Of a stretch of DNA of 64,000 nucleotides, positions 1 to 8,839 are shown piece by piece; positions within the stretch are counted from its first letter, which is position 1, and each line of letters begins with the position of its first letter. The stretch covers positions 62,001-126,000 of the forward strand of contig JACPFJ010000026.1 of assembly GCA_016182975.1 (NCBI GenBank). Direction: 5' to 3'. The position numbers and the translations under genes are program-made. The DNA is from Deltaproteobacteria bacterium. GTDB lineage: Bacteria; Desulfobacterota; Desulfuromonadia; Geobacterales; Pseudopelobacteraceae. The notes beneath the pieces were generated by a model. It worked only from the letters and a program-made list of their open reading frames with translations, did no database searches and was not told the origin of the DNA.

Positions 1-2
1 CC

Positions 3-623
3 GGCGGGGTGGCCACCCTGATCACGATGCCGTTCGTCGGGGCCATGCTGGCCAAGCGGGACGGCAGAAAGATCGTCATGACCGGCCTCATCATCGGCGC
101 CTTTTCCATGTTCCTGATGCAGCGTCTCAGCCTGGAGGCGTCCTACTGGTCCTTTGTCTGGCCGCGGGTGATACTGGGGGTCGGCCTGGCCATGATCTTC
201 GTGCCGCTCACCACCGTCACCCTGGCAACCATCCCCCGCATGGAGATGGGCAACGCCACCGGCATGTTCAACCTGCTGCGCAACATCGGCGGCAGCGTCG
301 GCATCGCCGTGGCCGCCACCCAGCTCGGCCGCTTCGGACAGTTCTATCAGACCACCCTGGTCGCCCATGTCACCCCCTACAACAGCGCCTGGCAGATGCG
401 CTACGAGGGGTTCAAGCAGGCGCTGCTCGCCAAGGGGGTCGCCATGGCCCAGGTCGACCAGAGCGCCCTGGCTATGATGTACGGCATGGTCAGGCGCCAG
501 GCAGGCGCCATGGCCTTCAACCACATCTTCTGGGTCAGCGGCATCGCCTTCCTCGCCATACTCCCCCTGCTCCTGCTTCTCAAGCGACCCTCGCATCAAG
601 AGACCGGGGGAATGGGGCACTGA
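3..623 (+). CDS. DHA2-type MFS drug exporter, 3' part only
   Basis: C-terminal portion of a 14-helix EmrB/QacA-like major facilitator transporter, an inner-membrane proton-coupled exporter of drugs or toxic organics. The reading frame is open from base 3, so the gene starts before the window. About 206 residues remain, with several strongly hydrophobic helices, the cytoplasmic loop RDGRK after a helix, and the conserved stretch NATGMFNLLRNIGGSVG typical of the second half of DHA2 transporters. A hydrophobic helix near the end is followed by a short basic tail. In this family it usually forms a tripartite pump with an HlyD-type adaptor and a TolC-type channel; such partners would lie to the left. 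The substrate cannot be told from this fragment. Confidence 0.85.
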   Translation, partial: GGVATLITMPFVGAMLAKRDGRKIVMTGLIIGAFSMFLMQRLSLEASYWSFVWPRVILGVGLAMIFVPLTTVTLATIPRMEMGNATGMFNLLRNIGGSVGIAVAATQLGRFGQFYQTTLVAHVTPYNSAWQMRYEGFKQALLAKGVAMAQVDQSALAMMYGMVRRQAGAMAFNHIFWVSGIAFLAILPLLLLLKRPSHQETGGMGH

Positions 624-673
624 TTTCCCTCTCGCCGATTACCACTTCCGGTTGGCGAAGAAAACAAAAAAAA

Positions 674-699
674 GGGCCGGGGAATAATTTCCCCGACCC
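674..699 (-). terminator. Rho-independent terminator after tRNA-Arg
   Basis: On the minus strand a 9-bp GC stem (GGGTCGGGG with CCCCGGCCC, one G-U type mismatch) closes an AT loop and is followed directly by eight T residues (complement of the A run at 666-673). It lies 8 bases downstream of the tRNA-Arg 3' end, so it probably ends the tRNA transcript. Confidence 0.8.
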
Positions 700-706
700 A
701 GAAATA

Positions 707-783
707 TGGCACGCCCGACAGGATTCGAACCTGTGGCCTACGGCTTAGAAGGCCGTTGCTCTATCCAGCTGAGCTACGGGCGC
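707..783 (-). tRNA. tRNA-Arg (anticodon UCU)
   Basis: The reverse complement folds as a complete 77-nt cloverleaf. Acceptor GCGCCCG pairs with CGGGCGT, D stem GCTC/GAGC, anticodon stem ACGGC/GCCGT around loop CTTCTAA (anticodon TCT), T stem ACAGG/CCTGT with TTCGAAT loop. CCA is encoded. It reads AGA codons. It sits downstream of tRNA-Leu and ihfB on the same strand. Confidence 0.97.
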
Positions 784-823
784 ATGCTGCATCCGAATCT
801 GTTGCGATTGATAAAGTCACATA

Positions 824-851
824 AGGGGCTGGCCGTCTTCGGCCAGCCCCT
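824..851 (+). terminator. Strong 12-bp hairpin between the tRNAs
   Basis: AGGGGCTGGCCG and CGGCCAGCCCCT form a perfect 12-bp stem with a TCTT loop. The T run (five Ts) lies on the plus-strand side, so intrinsic termination would act on plus-strand transcription. On the minus strand, where the flanking tRNA genes are read, only a weak T-rich stretch follows. It may shield the tRNA/ihfB unit from antisense transcription or act in both directions. Confidence 0.55.
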
Positions 852-869
852 CCTTTTTAGTATTCTGCT

Positions 870-956
870 TGGTGCCCGGAGCCGGGATCGAACCGGCACA
901 GTCTTTCGACCGAGGGATTTTAAGTCCCTTGCGTCTACCAGTTCCGCCATCCGGGC
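870..956 (-). tRNA. tRNA-Leu (anticodon UAA)
   Basis: 87-nt class II tRNA with encoded CCA. Acceptor GCCCGGA/TCCGGGC, anticodon stem AGGGA/TCCCT around CTTAAAA (anticodon TAA), a long variable arm (CGGTCGAAAGACTG) and T arm GCCGG/CCGGC. It decodes UUA and UUG. It lies 34 bases downstream of ihfB. Confidence 0.97.
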
Positions 957-990
957 AGTCGATCCGGCCTCCAGCGGCCGTGGTGCGCAA

Positions 991-1269
991 TCAGCAGTTG
1001 ACCCGCTCCTTGAGCTCCTTGCCGGTCTTGAAAAACGGGGTCTTCTTGGCCGGGATGCTGACCACGTCACCGCTCTTGGGATTGCGCGCCTCACGGCCGG
1101 TGCGCTCCCGGATTGTGAAGCTCCCGAAGCCGCGGATCTCCACCTTGTCCCCGGACCTGAGGGCCTCCTCGATGGAGTCGAAAACCGTGTTGACCAGCAT
1201 TTCCGATACCTTCAGATTCAACATACCGTGCGTCTGCACGACCTTTTCAATCAGTTCGCTCTTGGTCAT
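991..1269 (-). CDS. ihfB: Integration host factor beta subunit
   Basis: 92-residue DNA-bending protein of the HU/IHF family; with IhfA it forms the heterodimer that sharply bends AT-rich sites and brings distant activators to sigma-54 promoters. The sequence starts MTKSELIEKV, has the beta-arm region GFGSFTIRERTGREARNPKSG and the DNA-intercalating proline segment of that arm, and ends in the C-terminal helix TPFFKTGKELKERVN; full length for the family. It follows rpsA by 25 bases on the same strand, the classical rpsA-ihfB pairing. Relevant here because several sigma-54 promoters in the window have activator sites 100-350 bp upstream with AT-rich DNA between. Confidence 0.95.
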   Translation of the reverse strand: MTKSELIEKVVQTHGMLNLKVSEMLVNTVFDSIEEALRSGDKVEIRGFGSFTIRERTGREARNPKSGDVVSIPAKKTPFFKTGKELKERVNC

Positions 1270-1294
1270 GATGCCTCTCCTGCCGAATCTAGTC

Positions 1295-3031
1295 TTAATT
1301 GTTGCTCTTGTTGTTCAACTCCTGCTGCAGCAGCTCGCCCAGGTTCGAGGTGGCCTTTCCCTGGGAACCCAGGTACTGCTCGAACTCCTCTTTTTCGACG
1401 GCGGCCTGCATCGCCTTGATGGAGAGGGAGATGCGGCGTTCCTTGGAGTCGCAGTTCAGCACCACCGCCTGGAGCGTGTCGCCGACCGCGGCGAAGGTCT
1501 TTGCAGTGGGGACCTTTTCCCGGGAGAGCTCGGATACGTGGATCAATCCCTCGACCCCCTCCTCCAACTCGACAAAGACGCCGAAATCGGTCAGCGAGGT
1601 GACCTTGCCGGTGACCTTGACTCCGGGACGGTACGTGCTCGGGGCGATGCTCCAGGGGTCCGGCAGAAGCTGCTTGATGCCCAGGGAGAGGCGTTCGTTC
1701 TCCACGTCGACCTTGAGCACGACCGCCTGAACGATATCCCCCTTGGCATAGACGTCGCCGGGATGTTTGATCCGCTTTGTCCAGGAGATGTCCGAGACAT
1801 GCACCAACCCGTCGATACCTTCCTCGATGCCGATGAACATGCCGAAGTCGGTCATGTTTTTGATCTGTCCCTCTATCTTTGTGCCGACCGGATATTTCTC
1901 GGCAATGGACTTCCAGGGGTTTTCACTTACCTGTTTGAGTCCCAGGGATATCTTGCGGTTGGCCATGTCGATGCCGAGCACCACCGTCTCGACCTCGGCC
2001 CCGACGTTCAGCACGTCGGATGCCCTTCTGACCCGCTTGGTCCAGGACATCTCGGAGACGTGGATCAGTCCCTCCACGCCGGGCTCCAGCTCCACGAAGG
2101 CGCCGTACTCCATCAGGCTGACCACACGCCCCCTGATACGGGTCTCCACCGGGTACTTAGCCGGAACCTCCAGCCATGGGTCGGGAAGCGTCTGCTTGAC
2201 GCCGAGGGATATCTTCCCCTTGGTTCGGTCGAACTTGAGAACCTTGGCGGTTATCGGCTGCCCCGGTTTGAGGACGTCGGCCGGTTTGCCCACCCGGCCC
2301 CAGGACAGGTCGGATACGTGCAGCAGGCCGTCCACACCGCCCAGGTCAATGAAAGCACCGTATTCGGTGACGTTCTTGACCACCCCCTCCACGATCTGCC
2401 CTTCAGCCAGCTTTTCGAGGGTTACGTCACGGACAGCCGCACGCTCCTCATCTAGCAGCGCGCGACGCGAGAGCACTATGTTGTCGCGTTTCTGGTTAAG
2501 TTTGATGACCTTGAACTTGGCCCTGACCCCGATGTAGCTGTCGGGATCGGAGGAGGGGCGAATATCCACCTGCGAGGCGGGCAGAAAGGCGGGAACGCCG
2601 ATATCGACACTATAGCCGCCATTGACGCGAGCGGTAATGGTCCCCTCTATGATGCCCCCCTCCTGACCGGTCTCACCGATCTTCTCCCAGGCCGCCAGGT
2701 AATCGGCCTTCTTCTTGGAGAGGATGTACCCCTTCTTGCCGTCCTCGCGTGTCATCAACACGCGGATGCGGTCGCCGATCTTCACCGCCAGCTCACCGTC
2801 CGCGTCGCGGAACTCGCTGATCGGCACAAAACCTTCCGATTTGAGGCCAATATCCACAAGCACGGTTTCCTGATCGACGCGAACAACCGTTCCCTCTATG
2901 ATCTTGTCCCGCTCGGGCCTTTCCTTGAGACTTTCCTTGTAGAGCTCGGCAAATTCGCTGCTCTGCTGCTCGGCATCAGCATCTTCATGTTCACCGTTGT
3001 CAGCAGCGTCGAGCCTTTTGAAGTCAACCAT
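1295..3031 (-). CDS. rpsA: 30S ribosomal protein S1
   Basis: 578-residue protein S1, which binds mRNA leaders at the small subunit and helps start translation of weak Shine-Dalgarno messages. Six S1/OB repeats can be seen starting near residues 43, 129, 211, 296, 383 and 470, the last four with the typical G(x)VxxxxxFGxFVxL and GLIHVSE signatures. Slightly longer than E. coli S1 (557). The ATG is preceded by AGGGGGT on the minus strand. It lies 88 bases downstream of ispH in the same direction, and ihfB follows. Confidence 0.97.
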   Translation of the reverse strand: MVDFKRLDAADNGEHEDADAEQQSSEFAELYKESLKERPERDKIIEGTVVRVDQETVLVDIGLKSEGFVPISEFRDADGELAVKIGDRIRVLMTREDGKKGYILSKKKADYLAAWEKIGETGQEGGIIEGTITARVNGGYSVDIGVPAFLPASQVDIRPSSDPDSYIGVRAKFKVIKLNQKRDNIVLSRRALLDEERAAVRDVTLEKLAEGQIVEGVVKNVTEYGAFIDLGGVDGLLHVSDLSWGRVGKPADVLKPGQPITAKVLKFDRTKGKISLGVKQTLPDPWLEVPAKYPVETRIRGRVVSLMEYGAFVELEPGVEGLIHVSEMSWTKRVRRASDVLNVGAEVETVVLGIDMANRKISLGLKQVSENPWKSIAEKYPVGTKIEGQIKNMTDFGMFIGIEEGIDGLVHVSDISWTKRIKHPGDVYAKGDIVQAVVLKVDVENERLSLGIKQLLPDPWSIAPSTYRPGVKVTGKVTSLTDFGVFVELEEGVEGLIHVSELSREKVPTAKTFAAVGDTLQAVVLNCDSKERRISLSIKAMQAAVEKEEFEQYLGSQGKATSNLGELLQQELNNKSNN

Positions 3032-3119
3032 TAAACCATACCCCCTGAACGTTTTCTTTTACCGCGTTTGCGTTTTGTTGTGTTTGAAGCGAGTTAATGT
3101 AGCACATATACATAAATTA

Positions 3120-3962
3120 TCAATCGTTTTTATTGAGCTCCGCGATACGGCTCATCACCTCGTCGATGATCCACTTGGGTGTGGAAGCGCCGGCCGTGAC
3201 CCCCACCCGTTCCACCCCCTCGAACCAGATGGCATCGATCTCTGCGGCGGTCTCGATGTGATGGGTGCGAGGCTGGATCTCGGCGCAGACTTCGGCCAGC
3301 CGGCGGGTGTTTGCGCTGTTGAAGCCACCCACCACCAGCATGCAGTCCACTTGGCACGCCAACTCCTTGGCCTCTTCCTGGCGAACCGCCGTGGCGTCGC
3401 AGATGGTGTTGAAGACGCGTATCTCCCCTCCCCTCAGGAGGCATTCCGACACCACGTTCTTGAGGTTCTCGAAGGACTGGGTTGTCTGGGCGACCACACC
3501 GATCTTGTTCATCTTGGGGAGCTTTCGGACCTCTTCACCCGAACCCACCACAAACACCTTGTCGCCCCCATAGGAGACGATCCCCTGAACTTCGGGATGG
3601 TCGGCGTCGCCCACGACGACAACGCCGTAGCCGGCCTCGGAGAGGCTCTTGACGTGCTCCTGGGCCTTCTTGACAAACGGGCAGGTGGCGTCGACTATCT
3701 CAAGCTGCTTCTGTACCGCCTCTTCCATCTCGCTGGCCAGCACGCCATGGGAGCGGATGATGATCGTTCCGCTGCTCGTTGCGTCCAGATTCCTGACAAC
3801 CTTGACCCCCATCTCCTCCAGCTTGTTGACGACCTGCGGGGAGTGGATGATCGGGCCGAGGGTATAGGTCTTGTTATCCTTGCCGGCCGCCTCGAAGGCC
3901 ATCTGGGTGGCGCGCTTGACGCCGAAGCAGAAACCGGCCCGTTTTGCCAGGATAATTTTCAT
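3120..3962 (-). CDS. ispH: 4-hydroxy-3-methylbut-2-enyl diphosphate reductase
   Basis: 280-residue IspH/LytB, the [4Fe-4S] enzyme that makes IPP and DMAPP in the last step of the MEP isoprenoid pathway. The three cluster cysteines are visible: GFCFGV (Cys12), DATCPFV (about Cys96) and NTICDATAVRQ (about Cys188). Its ATG overlaps the cmk stop in an ATGA junction, so the two are translationally coupled. Needed for quinones and the bactoprenol carrier. Confidence 0.97.
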   Translation of the reverse strand: MKIILAKRAGFCFGVKRATQMAFEAAGKDNKTYTLGPIIHSPQVVNKLEEMGVKVVRNLDATSSGTIIIRSHGVLASEMEEAVQKQLEIVDATCPFVKKAQEHVKSLSEAGYGVVVVGDADHPEVQGIVSYGGDKVFVVGSGEEVRKLPKMNKIGVVAQTTQSFENLKNVVSECLLRGGEIRVFNTICDATAVRQEEAKELACQVDCMLVVGGFNSANTRRLAEVCAEIQPRTHHIETAAEIDAIWFEGVERVGVTAGASTPKWIIDEVMSRIAELNKND

Positions 3963-4660
3963 GTCACGCTTTCCGTACTGCTGATTTTTTCCCGGATGGC
4001 CGCCTCCATGATACCCAGCACCTCTTCGATGCCGATGGCGGACGAATCTATGGCGATGGCGTCATCGGCCTGCCTGAGCGGGGCCAGGTCACGCTCGGAA
4101 TCCTGCAGATCCCTCCGGGCAACCTCCGCGACGGTCTCCTCCTGCGTCACCTGTTCCCCCTTGCCGGCCAGCTCCGCGAAGCGCCGCCGGCCGCGCTCCT
4201 CGGGAGAGGCAAAGAGGTAGAACTTGACTTCCGCGTCGGGAAAGACGACCGTGCCGATGTCGCGCCCCTCCAGCACCACACCGCCGCCTTGTCCCATCAG
4301 GCGCTGGGCCCGCAGCATCGCCTCGCGTACCGGCTTGAGGGCGGATATGCGCGAGGTCATCAGGGACATCGCCGGCGTGCGGATCAGCTCGGTCACATCC
4401 TCTCCATTGGCAAAGACCCGCTGGACGTCGTTTGGACAGTCGAGGCGGATTTCCGCAGCGCTGCAGAGGCGCTCCAGTTCCTCGACGTCGGCCGGGTCGA
4501 TCCCGGCCCGGTCGATCAGCCAGGCCATTGCCCGGTACATGGCGCCGGTATCGATCTTTCTGTATCCCAGCCGCTGGGCAAGCTGCCCCGCCACGGTGCT
4601 CTTGCCGGCGCCGGAAGGGCCGTCTATGGCTATGACCAGGCCGTGCCTGCGTCCGCTCAT
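3959..4660 (-). CDS. cmk: Cytidylate kinase
   Basis: 233-residue CMP/dCMP kinase. The chosen ATG at 4660 gives MSGRRHGLVIAIDGPSGAGKST, with the P-loop GPSGAGKST near residue 13; a longer open frame upstream is arginine/histidine-rich shadow sequence of aroA. Later motifs include the substrate-binding GRDIGTVVFPDAEVKFYL and the RDLQDSER segment. Both ends are ATGA overlaps, with aroA upstream and ispH downstream, so aroA-cmk-ispH is one coupled block. Supplies CDP/dCDP. Confidence 0.96.
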   Translation of the reverse strand: MSGRRHGLVIAIDGPSGAGKSTVAGQLAQRLGYRKIDTGAMYRAMAWLIDRAGIDPADVEELERLCSAAEIRLDCPNDVQRVFANGEDVTELIRTPAMSLMTSRISALKPVREAMLRAQRLMGQGGGVVLEGRDIGTVVFPDAEVKFYLFASPEERGRRRFAELAGKGEQVTQEETVAEVARRDLQDSERDLAPLRQADDAIAIDSSAIGIEEVLGIMEAAIREKISSTESVT

Positions 4661-5955
4661 GGCGCCGCCTGGGCGGAGACCGTTTCCAGGATTCGGAAAA
4701 AGGAGGGGAACGAGGTGGCAACGCAATCGGTATCGCTGATGGTAATGCCTCCCCTCGACACCAGGGCTGCCACCGAGAGGGACATGGCGATGCGGTGGTC
4801 GCCGCAGCTCTCCACCGCGCCGGAGCCTAGGCGCTCCACCCCGCTGATGTCCATGCCGTCGTCGCATTCATCCACGGCTACGCCGAGGCGGCGCAGGTTG
4901 GCGGCCATGGCTGCGATGCGGTCGGTCTCCTTGACCCGCAGCTCGCGCGCATCCCTCAGGGTCGTTTTTCCCTCGGCGCAGGCAGCCGCCACGCAGATGG
5001 CGGGAAATTCGTCGATGGCCCGCGGTACCACGTGGCCTGCGATCTCCACCCCTTTGAGCCGCGAGGAGCGGACAAGCAGATCTGCCACCGGCTCGCCGGA
5101 AAGCTCGCGCTCGTCCAAAAGCTCGATGCTGCCCCCCATGGACCTGAGGATCTCGATGGCGCCGGTGCGGGTGGGGTTGACCCCGACGTTGCGGATGAGC
5201 AGCTCGGATCCGGGAGTAATCAGCGCGGCAACCAGGAAGAATGTCGCCGAGGAGATGTCTCCAGGCACTCTGATCTCGCGGGCCTGAAGCTCCACCCCCC
5301 CCCTGACGGTGACACCGCTGTTGAAGGTCTGAAGCTCCGCGCCGAACAACCGGAACATCCGCTCGGAATGGTCGCGGGAGAGGCTGGGCTCGCGCACGGA
5401 GGTCTCGCCGTCGGCATACAGCGCCGCCAGCATGATGGCCGATTTTACCTGGGCGCTGGATACCGGCGATTCGTAGCCGATGGCGTTCAGGTCGCCGCCG
5501 TTGATGGCCAGCGGGGCCAGACTTGCCTGGTTGCGCCCCAGGATGCTGGCACCCATACGGGAAAGCGGCTCCACCACCCGTTTCATGGGGCGCTTGCGCA
5601 GGTACTGGTCGCCGGTAAGCACCGAGAAGAAGGATTGGCCGGCCAGGAGCCCTGTCAGAAGCCGGATGGTGGTGCCGGAATTGCCGCAGTCGATCACATC
5701 GGTCGGTTCCTTGAGACCGTGCAGGCCATTGCCGTGAATGGCAACCGTTTCGCCGTCGTCGTCGATCTCAACCCCCATGGCGCGGAAGGCGTTCATGGTG
5801 GCCATGTTGTCCTCGCCCCGCAGGAAGCCCCTGACGGTGGTGAGGCCGTTGGCGATGGCCCCCAGCATGATCGAGCGATGGGAGATCGACTTGTCGCCGG
5901 GGACGCTGATCTCGCCCCTGATGGATGTTGCAGGTTTTATGGTGATCGAATTCAC
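4657..5955 (-). CDS. aroA: 3-phosphoshikimate 1-carboxyvinyltransferase (EPSP synthase)
   Basis: 432-residue EPSP synthase, sixth step of the shikimate pathway (shikimate 3-phosphate plus PEP). The N-terminal PGDKSISHRS motif, DCGNSGTTIRL motif and C-terminal KETDRI segment are all present. LLTGLLAGQ follows the active-site loop. Length is normal. It is separated from tyrA by about 110 bases that hold a short repeat-like sequence, and runs straight into cmk. Confidence 0.97.
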   Translation of the reverse strand: MNSITIKPATSIRGEISVPGDKSISHRSIMLGAIANGLTTVRGFLRGEDNMATMNAFRAMGVEIDDDGETVAIHGNGLHGLKEPTDVIDCGNSGTTIRLLTGLLAGQSFFSVLTGDQYLRKRPMKRVVEPLSRMGASILGRNQASLAPLAINGGDLNAIGYESPVSSAQVKSAIMLAALYADGETSVREPSLSRDHSERMFRLFGAELQTFNSGVTVRGGVELQAREIRVPGDISSATFFLVAALITPGSELLIRNVGVNPTRTGAIEILRSMGGSIELLDERELSGEPVADLLVRSSRLKGVEIAGHVVPRAIDEFPAICVAAACAEGKTTLRDARELRVKETDRIAAMAANLRRLGVAVDECDDGMDISGVERLGSGAVESCGDHRIAMSLSVAALVSRGGITISDTDCVATSFPSFFRILETVSAQAAP

Positions 5956-5984
5956 GAAAGGCTCCGTAACGGTTTCAATTATTC

Positions 5985-6030
5985 AACAAGGACACAAAGG
6001 ACATATGGGACATAAAGGACTTATATCAAA
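5985..6030. repeat. Short GGACANA iterations between tyrA and aroA
   Basis: Four iterations of GGACA(C/T)A or GGACT lie at about 5988-6022 (AAGGACACAAAGG, GGACATA, GGGACATAAAGGAC). The spacing resembles one arm of the CACAGAG-type elements seen elsewhere (for example 28658-28793), but no convincing second arm follows. Possibly a decayed half element. Confidence 0.35.
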
Positions 6031-6067
6031 ACCCTTGTGTCACTGGCGTCATTTGCGCCCTCTTTTA

Positions 6068-6925
6068 TTACAAAATCCCGTCCCTGAACTGCTTGGCGAT
6101 CGTGAAGAACTCGGCCATCCCCTGGGGATCGCCGGCCTCGATGCGCCGGCGCAGTTCGGCCAGGCTTGCCGAGAAACCGTCGATGCTCTTCAGGAGCGCC
6201 TCCCGGTTCATCAGGGCGATGTCGCGCCACATGGCCGGGTCCGACGAGGCGATGCGGGTAAAGTCCCTGAAACCGCCGGCGGTGTAGGAGAGCACGTTTT
6301 CACCCTCCACATCCGCGGTCCCCACGGCATGCACCAGGGCGTAGGCCACGACGTGCGGCAGATGCGATATCTCCGCGAAGATCCGGTCATGGTGCCCCGG
6401 CTCCATCGTGCAGACCTCGGCTCCGGTCAGTTGCCAGAGACTGGTGATCAGTTCAAGGGCAGCGGCGTCGGTACGCTCCGTAGGTGTAAGGATGCAGCGC
6501 TTGCCCCTGTAGAGGGTGGCGAACGATGCGGCCGCTCCCGAGTGTTCGGTGCCGGCGATGGGGTGCCCGCCGATGAAGAAGCACCCAGGCGGCATGAGCG
6601 CCTCGCATTCCCTGACAATCGCCGTCTTGACGCTGCCGCCATCGGTGACGATGCAACCGGGCGACAAGGCAGGGGCGATCTCGGCCACCACGGAAGGGAT
6701 GGAACAGACCGGCACGGAGATGAACACCATCTGGGCGCCCCGTACCCCAAGGACGGCGTCTTGGGTAATCTCGTCCACAACCCCCAGTGCGAGCGCCTGC
6801 TCAAGGTTGGAGCGGGACCTGCCGATACCGACGACGCTCTTCACGGCGCCCGCCTCGCGCAGTGCCCGGGCAAGTGAGCCGCCGATCAGCCCTACGCCGA
6901 CTATTGCCAGGCGTTCTATGATCAT
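6068..6925 (-). CDS. tyrA: Prephenate dehydrogenase
   Basis: 285-residue NAD-dependent prephenate dehydrogenase, leading to 4-hydroxyphenylpyruvate and tyrosine. The ATG at 6925 is chosen because AGGGG lies about 10 bases upstream and the protein then begins MIIERLAIVGVGLIGGSLA, a standard Rossmann GxGxxG. Other family features are HPIAGTEHSG (substrate site), SHLPHVVAYAL and FRDFTRIASSDP. It starts 17 bases after pheA on the same strand. Confidence 0.94.
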   Translation of the reverse strand: MIIERLAIVGVGLIGGSLARALREAGAVKSVVGIGRSRSNLEQALALGVVDEITQDAVLGVRGAQMVFISVPVCSIPSVVAEIAPALSPGCIVTDGGSVKTAIVRECEALMPPGCFFIGGHPIAGTEHSGAAASFATLYRGKRCILTPTERTDAAALELITSLWQLTGAEVCTMEPGHHDRIFAEISHLPHVVAYALVHAVGTADVEGENVLSYTAGGFRDFTRIASSDPAMWRDIALMNREALLKSIDGFSASLAELRRRIEAGDPQGMAEFFTIAKQFRDGIL

Positions 6926-6942
6926 GGTCGTATCTTGCACCC

Positions 6943-8022
6943 CTACATCGACCGCGGGTATGATCCGAGGATCTTGAGGAATTGGCAGCACTGCCTGAGC
7001 TCATCCAGCGCCTCCGCCACCTCCGGCTCGGAACAGTGGCCGGCCAGGTCGAGAAAGAATATGTATTCCCAGGCCTTTTTCTTGTAGGGGCGCGATTCGA
7101 TCTTGGAGAGGTTGATGCCGCGCCTGGCGAATGGCTCCAGCATGCGGCAGAGGATGCCCGGCTCGTCCTTGACCGAGAAGAGCACCGAGGTCTTGTCGTT
7201 GCCGGTGCGTTCGCACCCCTTGCGGGCAATCACCAGAAACCGGGTGAAGTTGTTGACCTGATCCTCGATCCTGTGCCTTACCATCTTCAGGTCATACAGT
7301 GTGGCGGCCAGTTCGCTGGCTATGGCGGCTGCGCTGTAGTCGTCGCTGACGATCTGGGCGGCCACGGCGGTGGAAGCCACGTCCACCAGCGGCACGCCGG
7401 GCAGGTTGTCCTCCAGCCACTGCCGGCACTGGGCAATGGGCTGCGGATGGGAATAGACCTTCTTGATATCCTCGATACGGCCGGTGCGGGACAAAAGGTC
7501 GTGGTGAACCTCCAGCAGGATCTCGGCGGTGATCTTGAGGCCGCTCTCCACGAACATGTCCAGGGTGTGGGAGATGACCCCTTCGGTTGAGTTCTCCACC
7601 GGCACCACCCCGTACAATGCCTTGCCCTTCTCCACCTCCTCGAAGACCTGGGGAATGGACTTGAGCGGCACCAACTCGGCCGAAAGACCGAACTGCTGCA
7701 TGGTGGCCAGGTGGCTGAAGGTCGCCTTGGGTCCCAGAAAGGCCACCTTCATCGGGGATTCCAGCGCCAGGCAGGCCGAGATGACCTCGCGGTAGATACT
7801 GCGCAGGGCGTCGTTGGGAAACGGTCCGGGATTGAGATTCAGCAGGCGTTCATAGATCTGACGCTCACGGCCGGGGACATGGAATTCCATGTTGCTGCCG
7901 GACTTGAGCTTGCCGACCTCTATAACTACCCGTGAGCGCTCATTGAGAAGCTCGACGATCCGGTCATCAATGCTGTCGATCCTGGCGCGGAGTTGTTCGA
8001 TTGTCGGTGTGTTCTGCTGCAA
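6943..8022 (-). CDS. pheA: Bifunctional chorismate mutase / prephenate dehydratase
   Basis: P-protein, first committed enzyme of phenylalanine synthesis. Order: AroQ chorismate mutase (LRARIDSIDDRIVELLNERS, about residues 8-90), prephenate dehydratase (VAFLGPKATFSHLA to NNFTRFLVI, with GVVPVENSTEGVIS), then an ACT domain (SVLFSVKDEPGILCRML, IESRPYKKKAWEYIFF) for Phe feedback control. The frame is open to TTG 8100, but the TTG at 8022, with GGCGG five bases upstream, gives 359 residues, matching Geobacter homologues as I remember them. No ATG is in frame, so the exact start is uncertain. Confidence 0.93.
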   Translation of the reverse strand: MQQNTPTIEQLRARIDSIDDRIVELLNERSRVVIEVGKLKSGSNMEFHVPGRERQIYERLLNLNPGPFPNDALRSIYREVISACLALESPMKVAFLGPKATFSHLATMQQFGLSAELVPLKSIPQVFEEVEKGKALYGVVPVENSTEGVISHTLDMFVESGLKITAEILLEVHHDLLSRTGRIEDIKKVYSHPQPIAQCRQWLEDNLPGVPLVDVASTAVAAQIVSDDYSAAAIASELAATLYDLKMVRHRIEDQVNNFTRFLVIARKGCERTGNDKTSVLFSVKDEPGILCRMLEPFARRGINLSKIESRPYKKKAWEYIFFLDLAGHCSEPEVAEALDELRQCCQFLKILGSYPRSM

Positions 8023-8114
8023 GAGAGCCGCCTGGAGGGTGATGGGTAAACATGAAATTGGAAACGTATTTATACCGCATGGCAGCCTGAAAAGCAACAA
8101 CTACTTAATCATTA

Positions 8115-8170
8115 CCCTGAATCGTGACGCCTGAATGGCGGATCCAGTGAAATGGGAGCAAGTCTCTCAC
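8115..8170. repeat. One-ended copy of the CTGAATCCGTGACG repeat
   Basis: CCCTGAATCGTGACGCCTG (one base short of the consensus) is followed by GGCGGATCCAGTGAAATG, the same interior word order as the copies at 14661 and 57525. No opposite terminal repeat is seen, and it runs into the end of the HD-domain gene. A solo or decayed element. Confidence 0.55.
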
Positions 8171-8727
8171 CCCGAGCCGAGCGCCGCTCCGAAGCGCGCC
8201 ATCCATGCGTCAAAAATCCGGACCTTGTCGGCGCCGAAAGCGGCAAGTTTTACCCGCACCTGCTCGACCGGCTTCATCTGCTCAAGCCTCGCCGGGTCTT
8301 TGGAGAAGAACAGATCGGCAAAGCAGATGATCTCCTCGGAGAGGCACTGGGGGGTCATGTCGCGCAGCGGAAGCGGGAGACCCTGCTTCACGATGTCGTC
8401 CAGCGTCAGTCCGACGCCGATATGCCGCTCGCAAACCAGGGCGTGCCGCGGCAACCCCTCCCCTTCCAGGATCTCCCGCCCCAGTATGCCATGCATGATG
8501 TAGGGCTGCCCGGCATGCAATCCGAGCCCGGCAAGCTCGACGCGGCAGACGCCGATGTCATGGAGCATGGCGGCCTCCGCGATGAAGCCCAGCTCCGCCT
8601 CCGGCAAGGCCAGACCGCGAGCCGCGGCAAGCGCCAAGCCCGCCACCGCCCGGCCGTGGGTGACGACCACCCGCAATGCCTCACCCGTAAGATGGCTCTC
8701 CAGAATGGCGATCACATCCATCGACAT
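8167..8727 (-). CDS. HD-domain phosphohydrolase-like protein
   Basis: 186-residue HD-superfamily protein. The ATG at 8727 is chosen because GGGGG lies six bases upstream. Metal ligands are visible in order: VTHGRAVAG (H), AAMLHDIGV (HD), HGILGREIL, ERHIGVG and later FADLFFSKDP. Arrangement and size fit the small HDIG-type proteins, sometimes phosphohydrolases of nucleotides or signalling molecules. Substrate unknown. Transcribed alone toward pheA; the repeat at 8115-8170 overlaps its 3' end. Confidence 0.8.
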   Translation of the reverse strand: MSMDVIAILESHLTGEALRVVVTHGRAVAGLALAAARGLALPEAELGFIAEAAMLHDIGVCRVELAGLGLHAGQPYIMHGILGREILEGEGLPRHALVCERHIGVGLTLDDIVKQGLPLPLRDMTPQCLSEEIICFADLFFSKDPARLEQMKPVEQVRVKLAAFGADKVRIFDAWMARFGAALGSG

Positions 8728-8839
8728 AACAACCCCCAACAAAGTCAAAATATGGACACACCCTCGTTTACAACATACCACTTCTTGTCAATATATTGCC
8801 ACACCAAAACTAACATACCGTTATCATTGATTTATCAAC

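Noticed and set aside
869..2455. 528-codon plus-strand open frame
   Set aside because: Runs through tRNA-Leu, ihfB and rpsA on the opposite strand; no recognisable protein features.
4661..4867. N-terminal extension of cmk
   Set aside because: Arginine/histidine-rich shadow of aroA; the ATG at 4660 in an ATGA overlap gives the normal P-loop start.
2997..5287. Plus-strand open frames of 407 and 332 codons
   Set aside because: Antisense shadows of ispH, cmk and aroA, all three of which have complete conserved motifs.
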